Assembly (NCBI RefSeq): GCF_964204645.1
Contig: NC_134027.1
Span: forward strand, 22,308,485 to 22,372,484
Length of the DNA stretch: 64,000 bases
Direction of reading: 5' to 3'
Source: Tubulanus polymorphus
Lineage: Eukaryota > Nemertea > Palaeonemertea > Tubulaniformes > Tubulanidae
A program made the position numbers and the translations under genes. Positions 11,416-24,233 of the stretch are shown here, one piece after another (the stretch's first letter is position 1; every line of letters starts with the position of its first letter). The notes under the pieces were generated by a model, which saw only the letters and a list, made by a program, of their open reading frames with translations, made no database searches and had not been told where the DNA came from.

Positions 11416-13166
11416 CAGACGCAACGCCCACCCAAACAGAGAGACAGACGGACACGTCCATCCGAAACAGACAGACACGTCCACCCGAAACAGACAGACA
11501 CGCCCATCCGAAACAGACAGACAGACAGACGGACACGCCGACCCGAAACACAGAGTAAGACGGACACGCCCACCCGACACAGACAGACACGTCCACCCGA
11601 AACAGACAGACGGACACGCCGACCCAAACAGAGAGACAGACAAACGGACACGCCCACCCAAACTTAGAGACGGACACGCCCACCCAAGCAGAGAGACAGA
11701 CCGGACACGCCATCCGAAACAGGGGCACACAGATGGGCACGCCCACCCAAACCGAAACAGTGGGACAGACAGACGGACACGCCCACCCAAACAGAAACAG
11801 ACAGACGGACACGCCTAGCCAAACCGAGAGACAGAAACGCCCACACAGACAGACGGACACACCAACCCAAATAGAGAGAAAGACAGACGGCAACGCGCAG
11901 CTAAAGAGAGAGAAAGATGGACACGCCCAGCCAAACAGAAAGACAGATGGACACGACAGATGGACACGCCCACCCAAACAGAGACAGATTGACGGACACG
12001 CCCACCCACACCGAAAGACAGCAGAACACGCCCACCCGAAACAGACACGTCCAACCGAAAAAGACGGACATGCTTACCCCACCCAAAAAAGTGTGACAGA
12101 CAAACAGACACTACCACCCAAAACAGACAGACACGTCCAGCCGAAACAGAGAGACTGACACGCCCACACAGACAGACGGATATGCGGACACGCTCACCCG
12201 AAACAGTGAGAAAGACAGACGGAAACGCTCACCCTAGTCAGACAGACACGCCCACCCGAAACAGACAGACACGTTCAACCGAAACAGAGAGACGGACACG
12301 CCGACCCAAACACGCCCACCAAAACAGAGAGACAGACAGACGGACACGCTCACCCTAGTCAGACAGACACGTCCAACCGAAACAGACAGACACGTCCAAC
12401 CGAAACAGAGAGACGGACACGCCCACCCAAAACAGTGAGACAGACAGACGGTCCACCTAAACACAGAGTCAGACGGACACGCTCACCCGGAACAGACAGA
12501 CACGCCCACCCGAAACAGACAGACACGTCCAACCGAACAGAGAGACAGAGGGACACGCTCACCCTAGTCAGACAGACACGCCCACCCGAAACAGACAGAC
12601 ACGCTTACCCGAAACAGACAGACATGTCCAACCGAAACAGACAGACGGACACGCCCACCCGAAACAGTGAGACGGACATGTCCACCTAAACACAGAGTCA
12701 GACGGACACGCTCACCCGGAACAGACAGACAGACACGCCCACCCGAAACAGACAGACACGTCCAACCGAACAGAGAGACAGAGGGACACGCGCAGCCAAA
12801 CAGAGGGACACGCCCAGCCAAACAGAGGGACACGCCCAGCCAAACAGAGAGACAGACAGACGGACGGACACGCAGACACGCCCACCCAAACAGAGAGACA
12901 GACAGACGGACACGCCTAGCCAAACCGAGAGACAGACAGACGGAAACGCCTAGCCAAACCGAGAGACAGACAGACAGACGGACACGCCCACCAAAACAGA
13001 GACAGACAGGCGGACACGCCCACACAGACAGACGGACACGCTCACCCGGAACAGACAGACACGCCCACCCGAAAGAGACGGACACGCCCACCAAAACAGA
13101 GAGACTGACACACCCACACAGACAGACGGATATGCGGACACGTCCACCTAAACACAGACGAAACAG
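11416..13166 (+). repeat. Degenerate GACAGACGGACACGCCCACC minisatellite, 1.75 kb
   Basis: Irregular units of roughly 20-40 bp combine CAGACAGACGGACACG, CCCACCC(G/A)AAACAG and AGAGAGACAGA. The plus strand is almost free of T, giving a strong strand asymmetry. Because stop codons are rare in such sequence, several frames stay open on both strands (poly VCLSV / TDRRTRP type); none is a credible gene. Confidence 0.9.
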
Positions 13167-13209
13167 TCAGACGAAAAAATATGTATGATATTTGGCATTT
13201 ATTGCCAGT

Positions 13210-13530
13210 TTCAATGTTGCGCCATTATCGCGAGATTTTCAACAACACGGAAGTAACATGTGGTAAATCATAACTTGAATTGAACGACAACCTACCACCC
13301 CTCATTATTGTTCCGAAACCAAACGTTCCGCACTGACTACAAATTATAATATAATTTTGCTATAATTTTAGAAATGGCCAAAGTTTTAACTCAAGTTGTA
13401 TATCATTATTATCTTTCAATTGTGATTGCTAGAATGTTTTTGTAAACGGCCATTGAGGCTTCATGTTTCGTCTGCACTTTTACTGCAAATAGTTACGTAA
13501 CTACGCAAATTCATATGTTTTTGCGACAGC
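13210..13530 (+). repeat. Dispersed repeat, inverted partner at 44130-44460
   Basis: GAGATTTTCAACAACACGGAAGTAA, CCTACCACCCCTCATTATTG, GTTCCGCACTGACTA, AACGGCC...GAGGCTTCATGTTTCGTC and GCAAATAGTTACG recur in inverted order at 44460-44130. No coding content is evident. Confidence 0.7.
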
Positions 13531-14225
13531 GCCACGGCGCTGGAACATATTAAGATGACCAAACCGCCTGGTGTCTTCCAATACAACCACCAGGTGGGCT
13601 CAATTCAAGTTCAAATATACTTTATTAATACGTATTCAAATATATTTTATTGTTATTTATTCAATGCAAATACATCAGATTTCCCAATTAAGTTGACAGT
13701 ACACAGAATTAAGAATCTATAAGTATTCAGACAAAAACGCTTTTAACTCATTAGTTACATTTCGTTCGTATTGATAGTTTGATTCATCGAGTTGGTTTCA
13801 GGTCGATCAACATCACTTATATTTCTACAGCACCCCGAGATTTCCGCTTTGCAAGCACAGGGTAACTGCGTTAAAAATCCTTAAGTCGACGATCAGGAAC
13901 CAACGACGTTCTTAAAACTTCAAACCGTAATCATCCAACCCGCTTAAAAGCTACAACTCGAATCCCTGATTTCTTTCAACAAATTTTCAACCACAATACT
14001 GTTACGTAAGACACCAAGGGTGACAGAGACCAGAAGGCAGTTATCAAAACAATACAAACTGACTGACACTTCAAAACTGACTGACACCCTGCCCCCGTAG
14101 TAACATCAATGAAAATAAGACAATATTCGTAAAATAAGAAATAGAAATCATAAACTAGGCCTAAAAATGCTCTGTTTATTTAGACTAAGTTTAGTTAAAT
14201 ATCTACGCTGTTATAATTTGGGGCG

Positions 14226-14995
14226 TCGGTACATCTCTAGTTTCCGGTAAGGGTAACACGAGTAATGCGGTAACCAGTCAAATACACCCGATAATCACGC
14301 CTCGATCTGTTGAACAGCCTGGGTTTCGGTGAATCTTGGCTAACACAAAGCATTACGAACGAAACATGGTTTTTTCGCTCGGTTGAACAGCGCTTAAAAG
14401 ACCAATACACACAACGATGGTTTAACTGGATCCATGCGTCTAATAAGGCACTTTTCTATCGACATTTTAAATCTAGTATTTCTTATGAATTGTATCTGGA
14501 TTATCCGAAACAGATGAGATCCACTATTGCTCGGTTCAGATGCTCTAGTCATGACCTGCGTGTGGAAACTGGGAGATGGCTGCGCCCCGCGCCCCCTACA
14601 CCCCATCATCAACGTATATGTGAATTTTGTAATCTTAATGAGATAGAGGACGAAGTCCATGTTATTTTATATTGCCCTCAGTATAGTGATGCACGTGCCA
14701 TACACATCCCAAGAAATATTATTATTCGTCCAAACACATATAAAGTTGCCAAATTTATGAGAAACCCCATCAATAGTATCAATTTATCAAAGTTTTTGAA
14801 AAAAGTAAAAGATATTAAATCACTTCAATAATCTAGTTAATCAAATCAGACCATAATATGTAATCACTTTCACTGATTTTGCAGTTGTGTGTATGTGTAA
14901 ATGTCTTTACTAACTGTATCCGCTTATATTTATATTTGTATGTGTCATACGAGAATATTCTCTGACAATAAAGATATATATATATTATATATTAT
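14226..14995 (+). pseudogene. 5'-truncated LINE 3' end (C-terminal cysteine motif)
   Basis: Frame 14310-14831 encodes 173 residues. It contains a R-x-R-C...H-x-L-x-x-E-x-G-R-W stretch and then CEFCNLNEIEDEVHVILYCP. The C-x2-C...E-x2-H-x4-C pattern is the zinc-finger-like tail of many LINE ORF2 proteins. The stop is followed by AATAAAGATATATATATA at about 14969, like a LINE tail. The reverse-transcriptase catalytic part is absent, so this is a 5'-truncated insertion and not a host gene. Confidence 0.75.
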
Positions 14996-15599
14996 AGGGG
15001 TTTGGCGATGGGCTTTGATTTTATTTCCGGGTTGTTGTTGATAATCACGCGAGAATGGCGCTTAATATGAACTGCGAATAAATTCAAAATATCACGGAAA
15101 TACCTTGTGTTGATATTCTTTATTTATCCGCTATAAAGTTCCGATAAACAATTGATCGTTAAGGATCATTATCAGACGGTGGTGACGCTTTGCTATATAA
15201 AAATACAAGGGACGAAACGCCTTCAAGTTGTGCCAGCCAGAAAGTTGGGACAGTCACGTGACTTAACACTTCATATTTGACTGAACGCGTAGCCGTGCGA
15301 AACTTACTGGCCTGACCCCCGCGCATCAATTCTACTCGCTTCACGATAAAAGACAACTCCGTAAGTATTACCACTAAATTTTGTGCCGCGATTTAACATA
15401 CTCTTGGCAGACTGCCAACTAACAGCCATAACATAGGTAAACCAAAAACCGCAACGATCACCATTAAAACTGTTAATTTGAGTGATACATGTACTCTGTA
15501 GTAACATCCAATATTATATACGACGACAAATCTACTCACCACAGATTTCTATGTGGATCAATTCTAAAGGTCTTGGGTTGTTAGTCTTTGTTTAGTCCG

Positions 15600-16830
15600 C
15601 CTGGTGGTATGTGCAGCAATCAGATCCTGACGAAGAAGAGGTGAGGAATGGCCGATCTGAAAAAAACAAAGAATTTGATACATTACAAATTTTGATTTCG
15701 GCTGGAAAAATCAATATCTCTGTATAAGTTAGATCACCCGCGAAATGAACCTGCAACTTCACCAACCAGTTTTTTTTTTAAATCAGTTGACATAAATGTA
15801 CTCAATCAATTCTTTAAGTAAAATTGCCCCTGAATTTAAAGAAAATTCTAGATTCAACTCACCTAACCGCGCGCGAGGACTGGACATAAATGCGCGCGTA
15901 TAGTAAATTCAACGTACGATAAGAATTAATCCTCTGAACTGGTTCCATTCAAATTCAACTATTTGAATGACCAGAGCACAATGTCAAGACTGAACACAAT
16001 ATGAACTGGTTCAATGCGGTCCATTGGACAGGACACCGCGCACTAGCTAGAATAACATATACCGCGATATATATGACCCTGTACATTCCAACTTTAGAAT
16101 ATTCTTAACTGATAATTTCAAATATACGATGTACGTAGATGTATCAGATATTCTACCAGTCCCTTTTAAAATGACACTCTTACCTCATATACGATACTTC
16201 AAATTTAAAATCCTGTCAAGTTGAATTTGCATTTGTAATAGGTTCATTCAAATTTCCATTGCCTATAACTCGAATTTCCAGTGATTGCGAACAAAAATCT
16301 TAAAACCATTTTGTGATAATTAAATAATGATTGATAATAATGATGATTCATTCAGCCTAAAATCCATATAAAATATCCTCATTTACATCATCCATAAAAA
16401 GCGAACATAAAACAGAGAAAACTAAAACCTGTTTAATTAAAAGCTTTGATTAACAAATGGGTTTTGGGATTAGATTTAAAAACATCGATTGACTAGCAAG
16501 GATTAATTGTTAGATCTTAAAACTCTAGCATTTGATAATCGATTATCAAATTGATTCCAGTTGGGCGCAGTTTTACTGTTTGTAGATTAGTTTTTTTTCA
16601 TTAAAATCGGAAAGCGTTTCACCGAATCTAAAACTTTGGGGTTGATTATGAATGAAAATTAGAAATTTGTACTGTAATGGATATGGTATAAAGAACATAT
16701 TTTACAAGGACAATTTGTGACAAATTTCCGAAAATACCCTACGTTTTCCGACAAACTTCGCCATTTTTTTAAAGAATACCCTGATCAACACACATCCACG
16801 TATCTTAGAAATAGTCTCAATATCAACAAA
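15600..16830 (-). repeat. Inverted partner of the 5371-6310 repeat block
   Basis: Read on the minus strand the block follows the same word order as 5371-6310. The minus strand also holds an exon-like segment: TTTTTTTCAG acceptor near 15660, the shared GTCAGGATCTGATTGCTGC, then a GTG|GTGAGT donor near 15540. The shared segment stays partly open in both copies, but no protein is recognised. Confidence 0.65.
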
Positions 16831-16839
16831 ATTTTACGG

Positions 16840-18516
16840 TAAATTTGTTGAATAACCAAGCTCTTCAGCCATGGCAGCCCCGGTACTTTGGGAGCTAAAT
16901 GCTTCGAATATTATTCAAACTCATCGAAACTTCGACCTTTGATGCTAAGTAACATTTAGTACGATTTTTATTGCGGTGAATGAAGATGAGTAATCCCTTA
17001 GTATCACTTACCAGCTCAAAAAGCAAGAGCAGCATCAGCACGAACCCGATCGCGTCGAGTTGTGTCCAATATAGCACATTTGCATTGAATTTTACCATAC
17101 TGTGCTGCCACCGCGCCTTTTTCCAAAATTTTATTTCCAATTTTAAATCAATTGTAAAACATCGTTCGATATCAAAATTACATTTTTTATGTCATATTGC
17201 AATTTTCGATAAATTCATAACTTGACATGAACGTGGGAGTTCCCGTAAAATTCCAGTCGCTCCTATCCCATGACTCATTCTCGGAGGCACCCTACATAAA
17301 CCCAATAACTACTCAATGTTTGTTGTAGTTGGTAGGTTTATGATACCGACCGATAAGAAACTTGGCAAGTTGCACGCACGACTCGCTGGCTGTAGGAACC
17401 CGCCGCACCCGAGGTCCAATCTTATCATAAATGCCGCTCACGACCATAGCTATTCAGTCACAGCCCTACACCTATCTCTACCTAGCCTACTTATCTCAAT
17501 GTCGGCTGCGAAATACATAATAAATGTTTAGCACATATTTCTATGAAATATGGTTAACTTTTGAGCAACTGGCTCCAGAATCACCTGCAAACGGCCATAT
17601 TTCATTGATGCAATATACTGTGAAACAATATAATATTGACGGGAGATCAATGAAACTTAAATGCCTGACACTAGAAGACTTATTTCGACTTTTTTGACTA
17701 TCTTAGATGATTGGGAGAGGGGTCCAGAAATAAGGAAATTTTCTGTATATTAAGGCTGCGAGTAGGGTGCTCCTCGGTGTTGAAACATATACATCCAAAA
17801 CAATTTAATTTGCAAAAGAGTGTTAGATTTGTAGGTTTTATGCGATCACTGTCTTGACAAAGATGGTAACCTTAATGGGAAGGAGCAGGGGTCCGGACTA
17901 CCGACCCTCCAAACCCGTAGTCTGTCCCTGTGTTACTAGAAATATATCTCTTTTTACCATTTTTTCAAATAACTAGGTGCCCTTGTTTCCATAGTTACTG
18001 AAAATTTTGATTTTAACAAAGTAAGACCGGTTGAATTGTCAAATTTCTTGATATAAATATGCAAACATGATACTCTAGAAAACGTGTTTTGGAAGTTTGA
18101 CTCGCAACTACTTAAAAACTAATACGGATAATTGAAAACAGTAAAAGGTATATAGGACCACATATAGATGGCTATTGATCCTGAAAACTTCAAAAATGTA
18201 GATTAAAATTTGTAAGAATTACGAACTTTTGAATGAGATGAGCAATAATTCAAGTTGAATTATCGGGAAGACGATATCAATGTTTATAACTTCACCAGTG
18301 CGCATTGTTGCATTAACTTAACAAATGAGTGATATCCTAAAAAGTTTATTATCAGCCGAGTTCATCGATATTTTCACTTTGTTTCTATATTTATCCAATC
18401 CAGAGATATGAACGAAATAGAAATATTAAACGGGGAAAAAATAGGGACAAAAAATTCAACAATGCGGACCCGGTGGGTACCCAAAAAATGGCGCCTGGTA
18501 ACTGTAAAAAGGCTTA
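16840..18516. other. Intergenic sequence without recognised gene
   Basis: AT-rich with no coherent ORF, RNA gene or structured repeat that I could identify. Confidence 0.4.
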
Positions 18517-19535
18517 TTGGAACGGACGCAATTAACCCGGTCTAAATAACGTAGTGACGCACCCTGAAGATATAGCGAACACCGAACTCATGACTGATTT
18601 CGATGACATTTTCATAAGATTAGATTAGATAACTCTATCACATTCCGACCATTCCCGTGGTACATAAGGTATGAGGGGAAAATAGTATCCTACATATTCA
18701 AGACAAATAAAGAAAAACATTTAAAAACTCAACCAAGTTCATACAAGCTCGCTTGCTGACTAGTGCACGTTAACAGGTTCCTGATAAAAACAACTTTACC
18801 GTAATCATTTTTTTCTCAGGCCCTACAATTGGTTTTAAGCGGGTGCGAAATCAACATGTAAAAAAAAAGATTCAGACTTTCTGGCCAGAATCAGCCGTAG
18901 ATGTTTGTTCGTGGACTAAAAAAGCTGAATAGCCTTCTCAAAACCTCTCTCCTCCAATGTCCAACCCATTACTCTGTTCCATTAAACTATTCAGCTGAGT
19001 TTGGGGCAAACTCTATTTGACATGAACGACCAGCAAAACTTATCCGTTAAAAGTGTGCATCTTAAATTCGCCAAATACATTCTCGGAGAAAATAAGCGCA
19101 CATGTCCAATACGAATCAGGTCTCTTAATTGAATTCTGTTGAATTACCAAATACTGGGATAAAAACCCACTATGTACGAGACGAGGATCTCTAGTGTGAG
19201 ATCGAAACGTCGTGTTTTTACATTTTAGAAATAAATTCTAGATTTTAAATTCTCATAATTGTACATAGTGGGTTTTTATCCTATTATCCGTTCACCACGT
19301 TTGGGTGTGGTTATCGTACTCTGGCTTGGAAAAGTTCGCATTCACAAGAAATCACACCTTTTGTATCGTATATATTATGACCAACTAGTGCATTTTGTAT
19401 TGGTATTTTGTTATAAATCTTGTATCTTGTTTTATGTAATGCGTATTTTTCGATCTTTAATTTTAGTTGTATAACGGGTGAGTGAGTTAAATCGTATCTT
19501 CGCTTGGGTCGATCTATATCACGTTGTATTTAACC

Positions 19536-19608
19536 GGTTCCATGGTGTAGTGGTTATCACATCTGCTTAACACGCAGAAGGTCTCGGGTTCGAAACCCGA
19601 TGGAACCT
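19536..19608 (+). tRNA. tRNA-Val (anticodon AAC), copy 1
   Basis: A full cloverleaf is visible: acceptor GGTTCCA / TGGAACC, A box TGGTGTAGTGG, anticodon stem TCTGC / GCAGA with loop TTAACAC (anticodon AAC), and T arm TCGGG-TTCGAAA-CCCGA (B box GGTTCGAAACC). The base after the acceptor stem (position 73) is T, where eukaryotic tRNA-Val usually has A. A short T run just downstream (AAAATTTTATC) can serve as the Pol III terminator. Confidence 0.92.
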
Positions 19609-20824
19609 GATAAAATTTTATCTTCATGGATTGTGTATCTAGTGGGTCCTCTGAAGAAAGTTTTTCCCACATTTTAGGGTAGTTTCATGAAATAATTGCG
19701 AAGTAACTGAATTTTGCTAGTGCGAACGCTTTGTCCGTACTAAATTGGAACGGACGCAATTAACCCGGTCTAAATAACGTAGCGACGCGCCCTGAAGATA
19801 TAGCGAACACCGAACTCATGACTGATTTCGATGACCTCGACTATGTGTCATTCAACTTCAACTGTGAATCAACCGCCTGCCGGTATAGGCTGCATTTTCA
19901 TAAGATTAGATTAGATAACTCTATCACATTCCGAACATTCCCGTGGTACATAAGGTATGAGGGGAAAATAGTATCTCACATATTCAAGATAAATAAAGAA
20001 AAACATTTAAAAACTCAACCAAGTTCATACAAGCTAGCTTGCTGACTAGTGAACGTTAATAGGTTCCTGATAAAAACAACTTTTACGTTTGTAATCATTT
20101 TTTTCTCAGGCCCTACAATTTGTTTTTAGCAGGTGCGAAATCAACATGTAAAAAAATAGATTCAGACTTTCTGGCCAGAACCAGCCATAGATGTTTGTTC
20201 GTGGACTAAAAGAGCTGAATAGCCTTCTCAAAACCTCTCTCCTCCAATGTCCAACCCATTACTCTGTTCCATTAAACTATTCAGCTGAGTTTGGGGCAAA
20301 CTCTATTTGACATGAACGACCAGCAAAACTTATCCGTTAAAAGTGTGCATCTTAAATTCGCCAAATACATTCTCGGAGAAAATAAGCGCACATGTCCAAT
20401 ACGAATCAGGTCTCTTAATTGAATTCTGTTGAATTACCAAATACTGGGATAAAAACCCACTATGTACGAGACGAGGATCTCTAGTGTGAGATCGAAACGT
20501 CGTGTTTTTACATTTTAGAAATAAATTCTAGATTTTAAATTCTCATAATTGTACATAGTGGGTTTTTATCCTATTATCCGTTCACCACGTTTGAGTGTGG
20601 TTATCGTACTCTGGCTTGGAAAAGTTCGCATTCACAAGAAATCACACCTTTTGTATCGTATATATTATGACCAACTAGTGCATTTTGTATTGGTATTTTG
20701 TTATAAATCTTGTATCTTGTTTTATGTAATGTGTATTTTTCGATTTTAATTTTAGTTGTATAACGGGTGAGTGAGTTAAATCGTATCTTCTCTTGGACCG
20801 ATCTATATCACGTTGTATATAACT

Positions 20825-20897
20825 GGTTCCATGGTGTAGTGGTTATCACATCTGCTTAACACGCAGAAGGTCTCGGGTTCGAAACCCGATGGAACCT
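20825..20897 (+). tRNA. tRNA-Val (anticodon AAC), copy 2
   Basis: Identical in every base to copy 1, 1289 bp further on, in the second tandem unit. Position 73 is again T. The downstream terminator run is longer here (CAATTTTTATC). Confidence 0.92.
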
Positions 20898-22115
20898 GAT
20901 CAATTTTTATCCTCATGAATTGTGTATCTAGTGGGTCCTCTGAAGAAGGTTTTTCCCACATTTTAGGGTAGTTTCATGAAATAATTGCGAAGTAACCGAA
21001 TTTTGCTAGTGCGAACGCTTTGTCCGTACTAAATTGGAACGGACGCAATTAACCCGGTCTAAATAACGTAGCGACGCGCCCTGAAGATATAGCGAACACC
21101 GAACTCATGACTGATTTCGATGACCTCGACTATGTGTCATTCAACTTCAACTGCGAATCAACTGCCTGCCAGTATAGGCTGCATTTTCATAAGATTAGAT
21201 TAGATAACTATATCACATTCCGAACATTCCCGTGGTACATAAGGTATGAGGGGAAAATAGTATCTCACATATTCAAGATAAATAAAGAAAAACATTTAAA
21301 AACTCAACCAAGTTCATACAAGCTAGCTTGCTGACTAGTGAACGTTAATAGGTTCCTGATAAAAACAACTTTTACGTTTGTAATCATTTTTTTCTCAGGC
21401 CCTACAATTGGTTTTTAGCGGGTGCGAAATCAACATGTAAAAAAAAGATTCAGACTTTCTGGCCAGAACCGGCCATAGATGTTTGTTCGTGGACTAAAAA
21501 AGCTGAATAGCCTTCTTAAAACCTCTCTCCTTCAATGTCCAACCCATTACTCTGTTCCATTAAACTATTCAGCTGAGTTTGGGGCAAACTCTATTTGACA
21601 TGAACGACCAGCAAAACTTATCCGTTAAAAGTGTGCATCTTAAATTCGCCAAATACATTCTCGGAGAAAATAAGCGCACATGGCCAATACGAATCAGGTC
21701 TCTTAATTGAATTCTGTTGAATTACCAAATACTGGGATAAAAACCCACTATGTACGAGACGATGATCTCTAGTGTGAGATCGAAACGTCGTGTTTTTACA
21801 TTTAAAAAAAATAAATTCTAGATTTTAAATTCTCTTAATTGTACATAGTGGGTTTTTATCCTATTATCCGTTCACCACGTTTGAGTGTGGTTGTCGTACT
21901 CCGGCTTGGAAAAGTTCGCATTCACAAGTAATCAAACCTTTTGTATCGTATATATTATGACCAACTAATGCATTTTGTATTGGTATTTTGTTATAAATCT
22001 TGTATCTTGTTTTATGTAATGTGTATTTTTCGATCTTTAATTTTAGTTGTATAACGGGTGAGTGAGTTAAATCGTATCTTCTCTTGGACCGATCTATATC
22101 ACATTGTATATAACT

Positions 22116-22188
22116 GGTTCCATGGTGTAGTGGTTATCACATCTGCTTAACACGCAGAAGGTCTCGGGTTCGAAACCCGATGGAACCT
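22116..22188 (+). tRNA. tRNA-Val (anticodon AAC), copy 3
   Basis: Identical to copies 1 and 2, 1291 bp after copy 2, with T at position 73 and TTTTT downstream. The array decays about 100 bp past this gene. Confidence 0.92.
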
Positions 22189-22869
22189 GATCAATTTTTA
22201 TCCTGATGGATTGTGTATCTAGTGGGTCCTCTGAAGGTTTTTCTCTCATTTTAGGGTAGTTTCATGAAATAATTGCGAAGTAACTGAATTTTGATTCATG
22301 TTTTATGGTTACAAGTTCTCCTGATATCCATCGCCTCAAATTACATCACCTTGTTATCATCTAGTATGTAACTTATTAATTAGTAAATAAAGAATATGAA
22401 TATGAATATGCTTAATGTATGTGAAAGTTCGTTGCTTCCCATATAGATTAGCCGGTAGATTACTCTTCTAGAATTGATTAGTATCGTCTTAAGATGTCAT
22501 CACTGGGCGAACAATCTGTTATCGCATCACTAATCCGTCAATTAGTGCGAAACCCCTATCTTTATACATATTCATCGAAGAACATTCTATCTCTCTTATC
22601 ATGTGTAGAAGATATGGATGGATAGAGATGTCATTTTTTCTATCTTTCATTGATGCGTTCCATCGCAAAGCTATAATGATGTTGATGTTGTAGCGTGTCT
22701 AAGTAGAAGATTCGGAGATACGTGCTTGAGCATCAGCAATTGAAGGAAACCAGACTCAATCGGTGATTGTGTGATTCATTACCGAGTGAAACAAGACTTT
22801 CCCTCTATAGACCCTGACACTGCCATTTTCCCTATTCCCACATCCGGCATCGCACCACTCTCTCCTTAT

Positions 22870-23110
22870 CGGAGTTAGTCGACTAATTGCGAACTGAACG
22901 AAACCATGGACATATAAACTAGATCATACGTCCACGATGAAACCGAATGTCAGTTGGTCGAACGCGCATTGTCGGGAAAAAGTCGAACGGTCGCTGTAGT
23001 AGTTCGGGCCTTTTGTCCCAAGATGGCCGACACTATGAAATGCGACGTTAAGACCGAGCTATAGTGCGTTCGATAATTAGCTCCAACCACTAGTCGAATA
23101 ACTACGAATG
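22870..23110. mobile_element. Palindromic MITE-like element, family 2 (GGAGTTAGTCGACTA)
   Basis: The left end has CGGAGTTAGTCGACTAAT and the right end has TAGCTCCAACCACTAGTCGAATA, an imperfect inverted pair. Internal words AAGATGGCCGACACT and CGAGCTATAGTGCGTT are shared with 28815-29010, and the AAGATGGCCGACA word also recurs near 23673. Confidence 0.55.
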
Positions 23111-23224
23111 CCGACGTTCGCCCAGAGTGCAGTTAAAACAACTGATCAACTCTTAAGTCGATTTTAGATAAACTGAATTAAATGAGAATTCAATACGATT
23201 CAGGAGTAGTAAAACTTTTTGTGA

Positions 23225-23640
23225 AACTGGCTCCTGGGGGTCGGTTCCATAATCGCGACTAACGTAGACCAGTCTAAAAACCAACTTCTATGGACTAGTT
23301 AAAGATTAGTTTCATCCGTCGTATAATTGAAAGATCTCTTCCGCGCGATACTGCAAGTAAGATGTTGCATAGTCATGGCTTAGACTTAAGACCAATTTAA
23401 GACCATCTAAATTCTACAAACAATCTTACAACTTAAGACCAGTCTTTAAATCTAAGACCATTTTTCGACTTAAGTCTCAACTGAGGAACCGGCCCCTGGG
23501 TTCAAAATTCTCACAAATTTAAGTCCAAAAGTGGTCTTAATTCTTAAGACTGGTCTTACGTTGTTCGATTGGCTATAGAACTAAGTTGGTCTTAGACTGG
23601 TCTTAAGTCTAATCTCTAACTATGCAATTGGTCCAGGAGA
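23225..23640. mobile_element. MITE-like element rich in GACCAGTCT / AGACTGGTC
   Basis: The left arm reads CTGGGGGTCGGTTCC...GACCAGTCTAA and the right arm AGACTGGTCTTAAG...ATTGGTCCAGGAG, with many internal inverted AAGACCAGTCTTA-type words. The minus strand of 23560-23610 reads like the 47-bp minisatellite unit at 41894 (TTCTATAGCCAATC...GACCAGTCTAAG). Confidence 0.5.
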
Positions 23641-24233
23641 ATAAGCACGGCGTTGTAGTAGAGACCTAAATCAAAGATGGCCGACAGTGTGAAATACGTG
23701 AAGACCTTAAACCGAAGTACGCCCTGCCACAGAGTCCACAAATTAGAGGCACCATTAAATTTCACCAAGAACCTTAGTGTCTGATGTACCAGTACATGAT
23801 GGGTACTGTGTACTCTAGGATCGTAGAGCGACGTAGATCATTGCGGAAACAACCACTCCCAGGACTGGGTGAATATTAAATATGAAGAAACTGATTCGTC
23901 TAATCTCATTCATTCGTATTTTTTGTTAATTTACAAAATATTTGAATAATAATAAATAATAATAATAATAATTATAATAATCATAATCATAATAATACAA
24001 TATCATGAAGAAATACCAGAAATGGTGCGCGCTCATTACTAAGCGAAGCTGCATGCTAATCATCTGGAGATTATCTTGTTCTATATACTATAACGCTGGT
24101 ATAATAAGAGACAGCGAATAATGATATCTCGTGATGGATGTCACTAATTAATCCTCAATAGTGCTGTAAATATGAAATATCAGACAATTAAATTCGCCGT
24201 TCGCTCTCTCTTGTTGCGCGCGGGCTTATATCT

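Larger units (their letters stand above)
18517..22293 (+). repeat. Tandem array of three ~1.29-kb units, each with one tRNA-Val(AAC)
   Basis: Units start with TTGGAACGGACGCAATTAACC at 18517, 19745 and 21034 and are nearly identical; unit 1 lacks about 60 bp inside its first 150 bp. Each holds four things. First is a decayed LINE reverse-transcriptase remnant (VWG...HLKFAKYILGENKRT near 18990-19110 in unit 1). Second is a GATCTC-GAGATCGAAACGTCG hairpin (19185, 20479, 21772). Third is a 21-bp inverted repeat around that hairpin (for example 19157-19177 and 19260-19280). Last is the tRNA gene. The first 300 bp of units 2 and 3 contain a 75-codon ORF of unknown meaning (19818-20045, 21107-21334). 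Confidence 0.92.

Noticed and set aside
11390-13188. Many long ORFs on both strands (VCLSV-rich and TDRRTRP-rich)
   Set aside because: They are frames through a T-poor minisatellite where stop codons are rare; no start context, signal or domain supports a protein.
14310-14831. 173-codon ORF as a host zinc-finger gene
   Set aside because: The cysteine/histidine pattern and the following AATAAA plus AT tail match a LINE 3' end.
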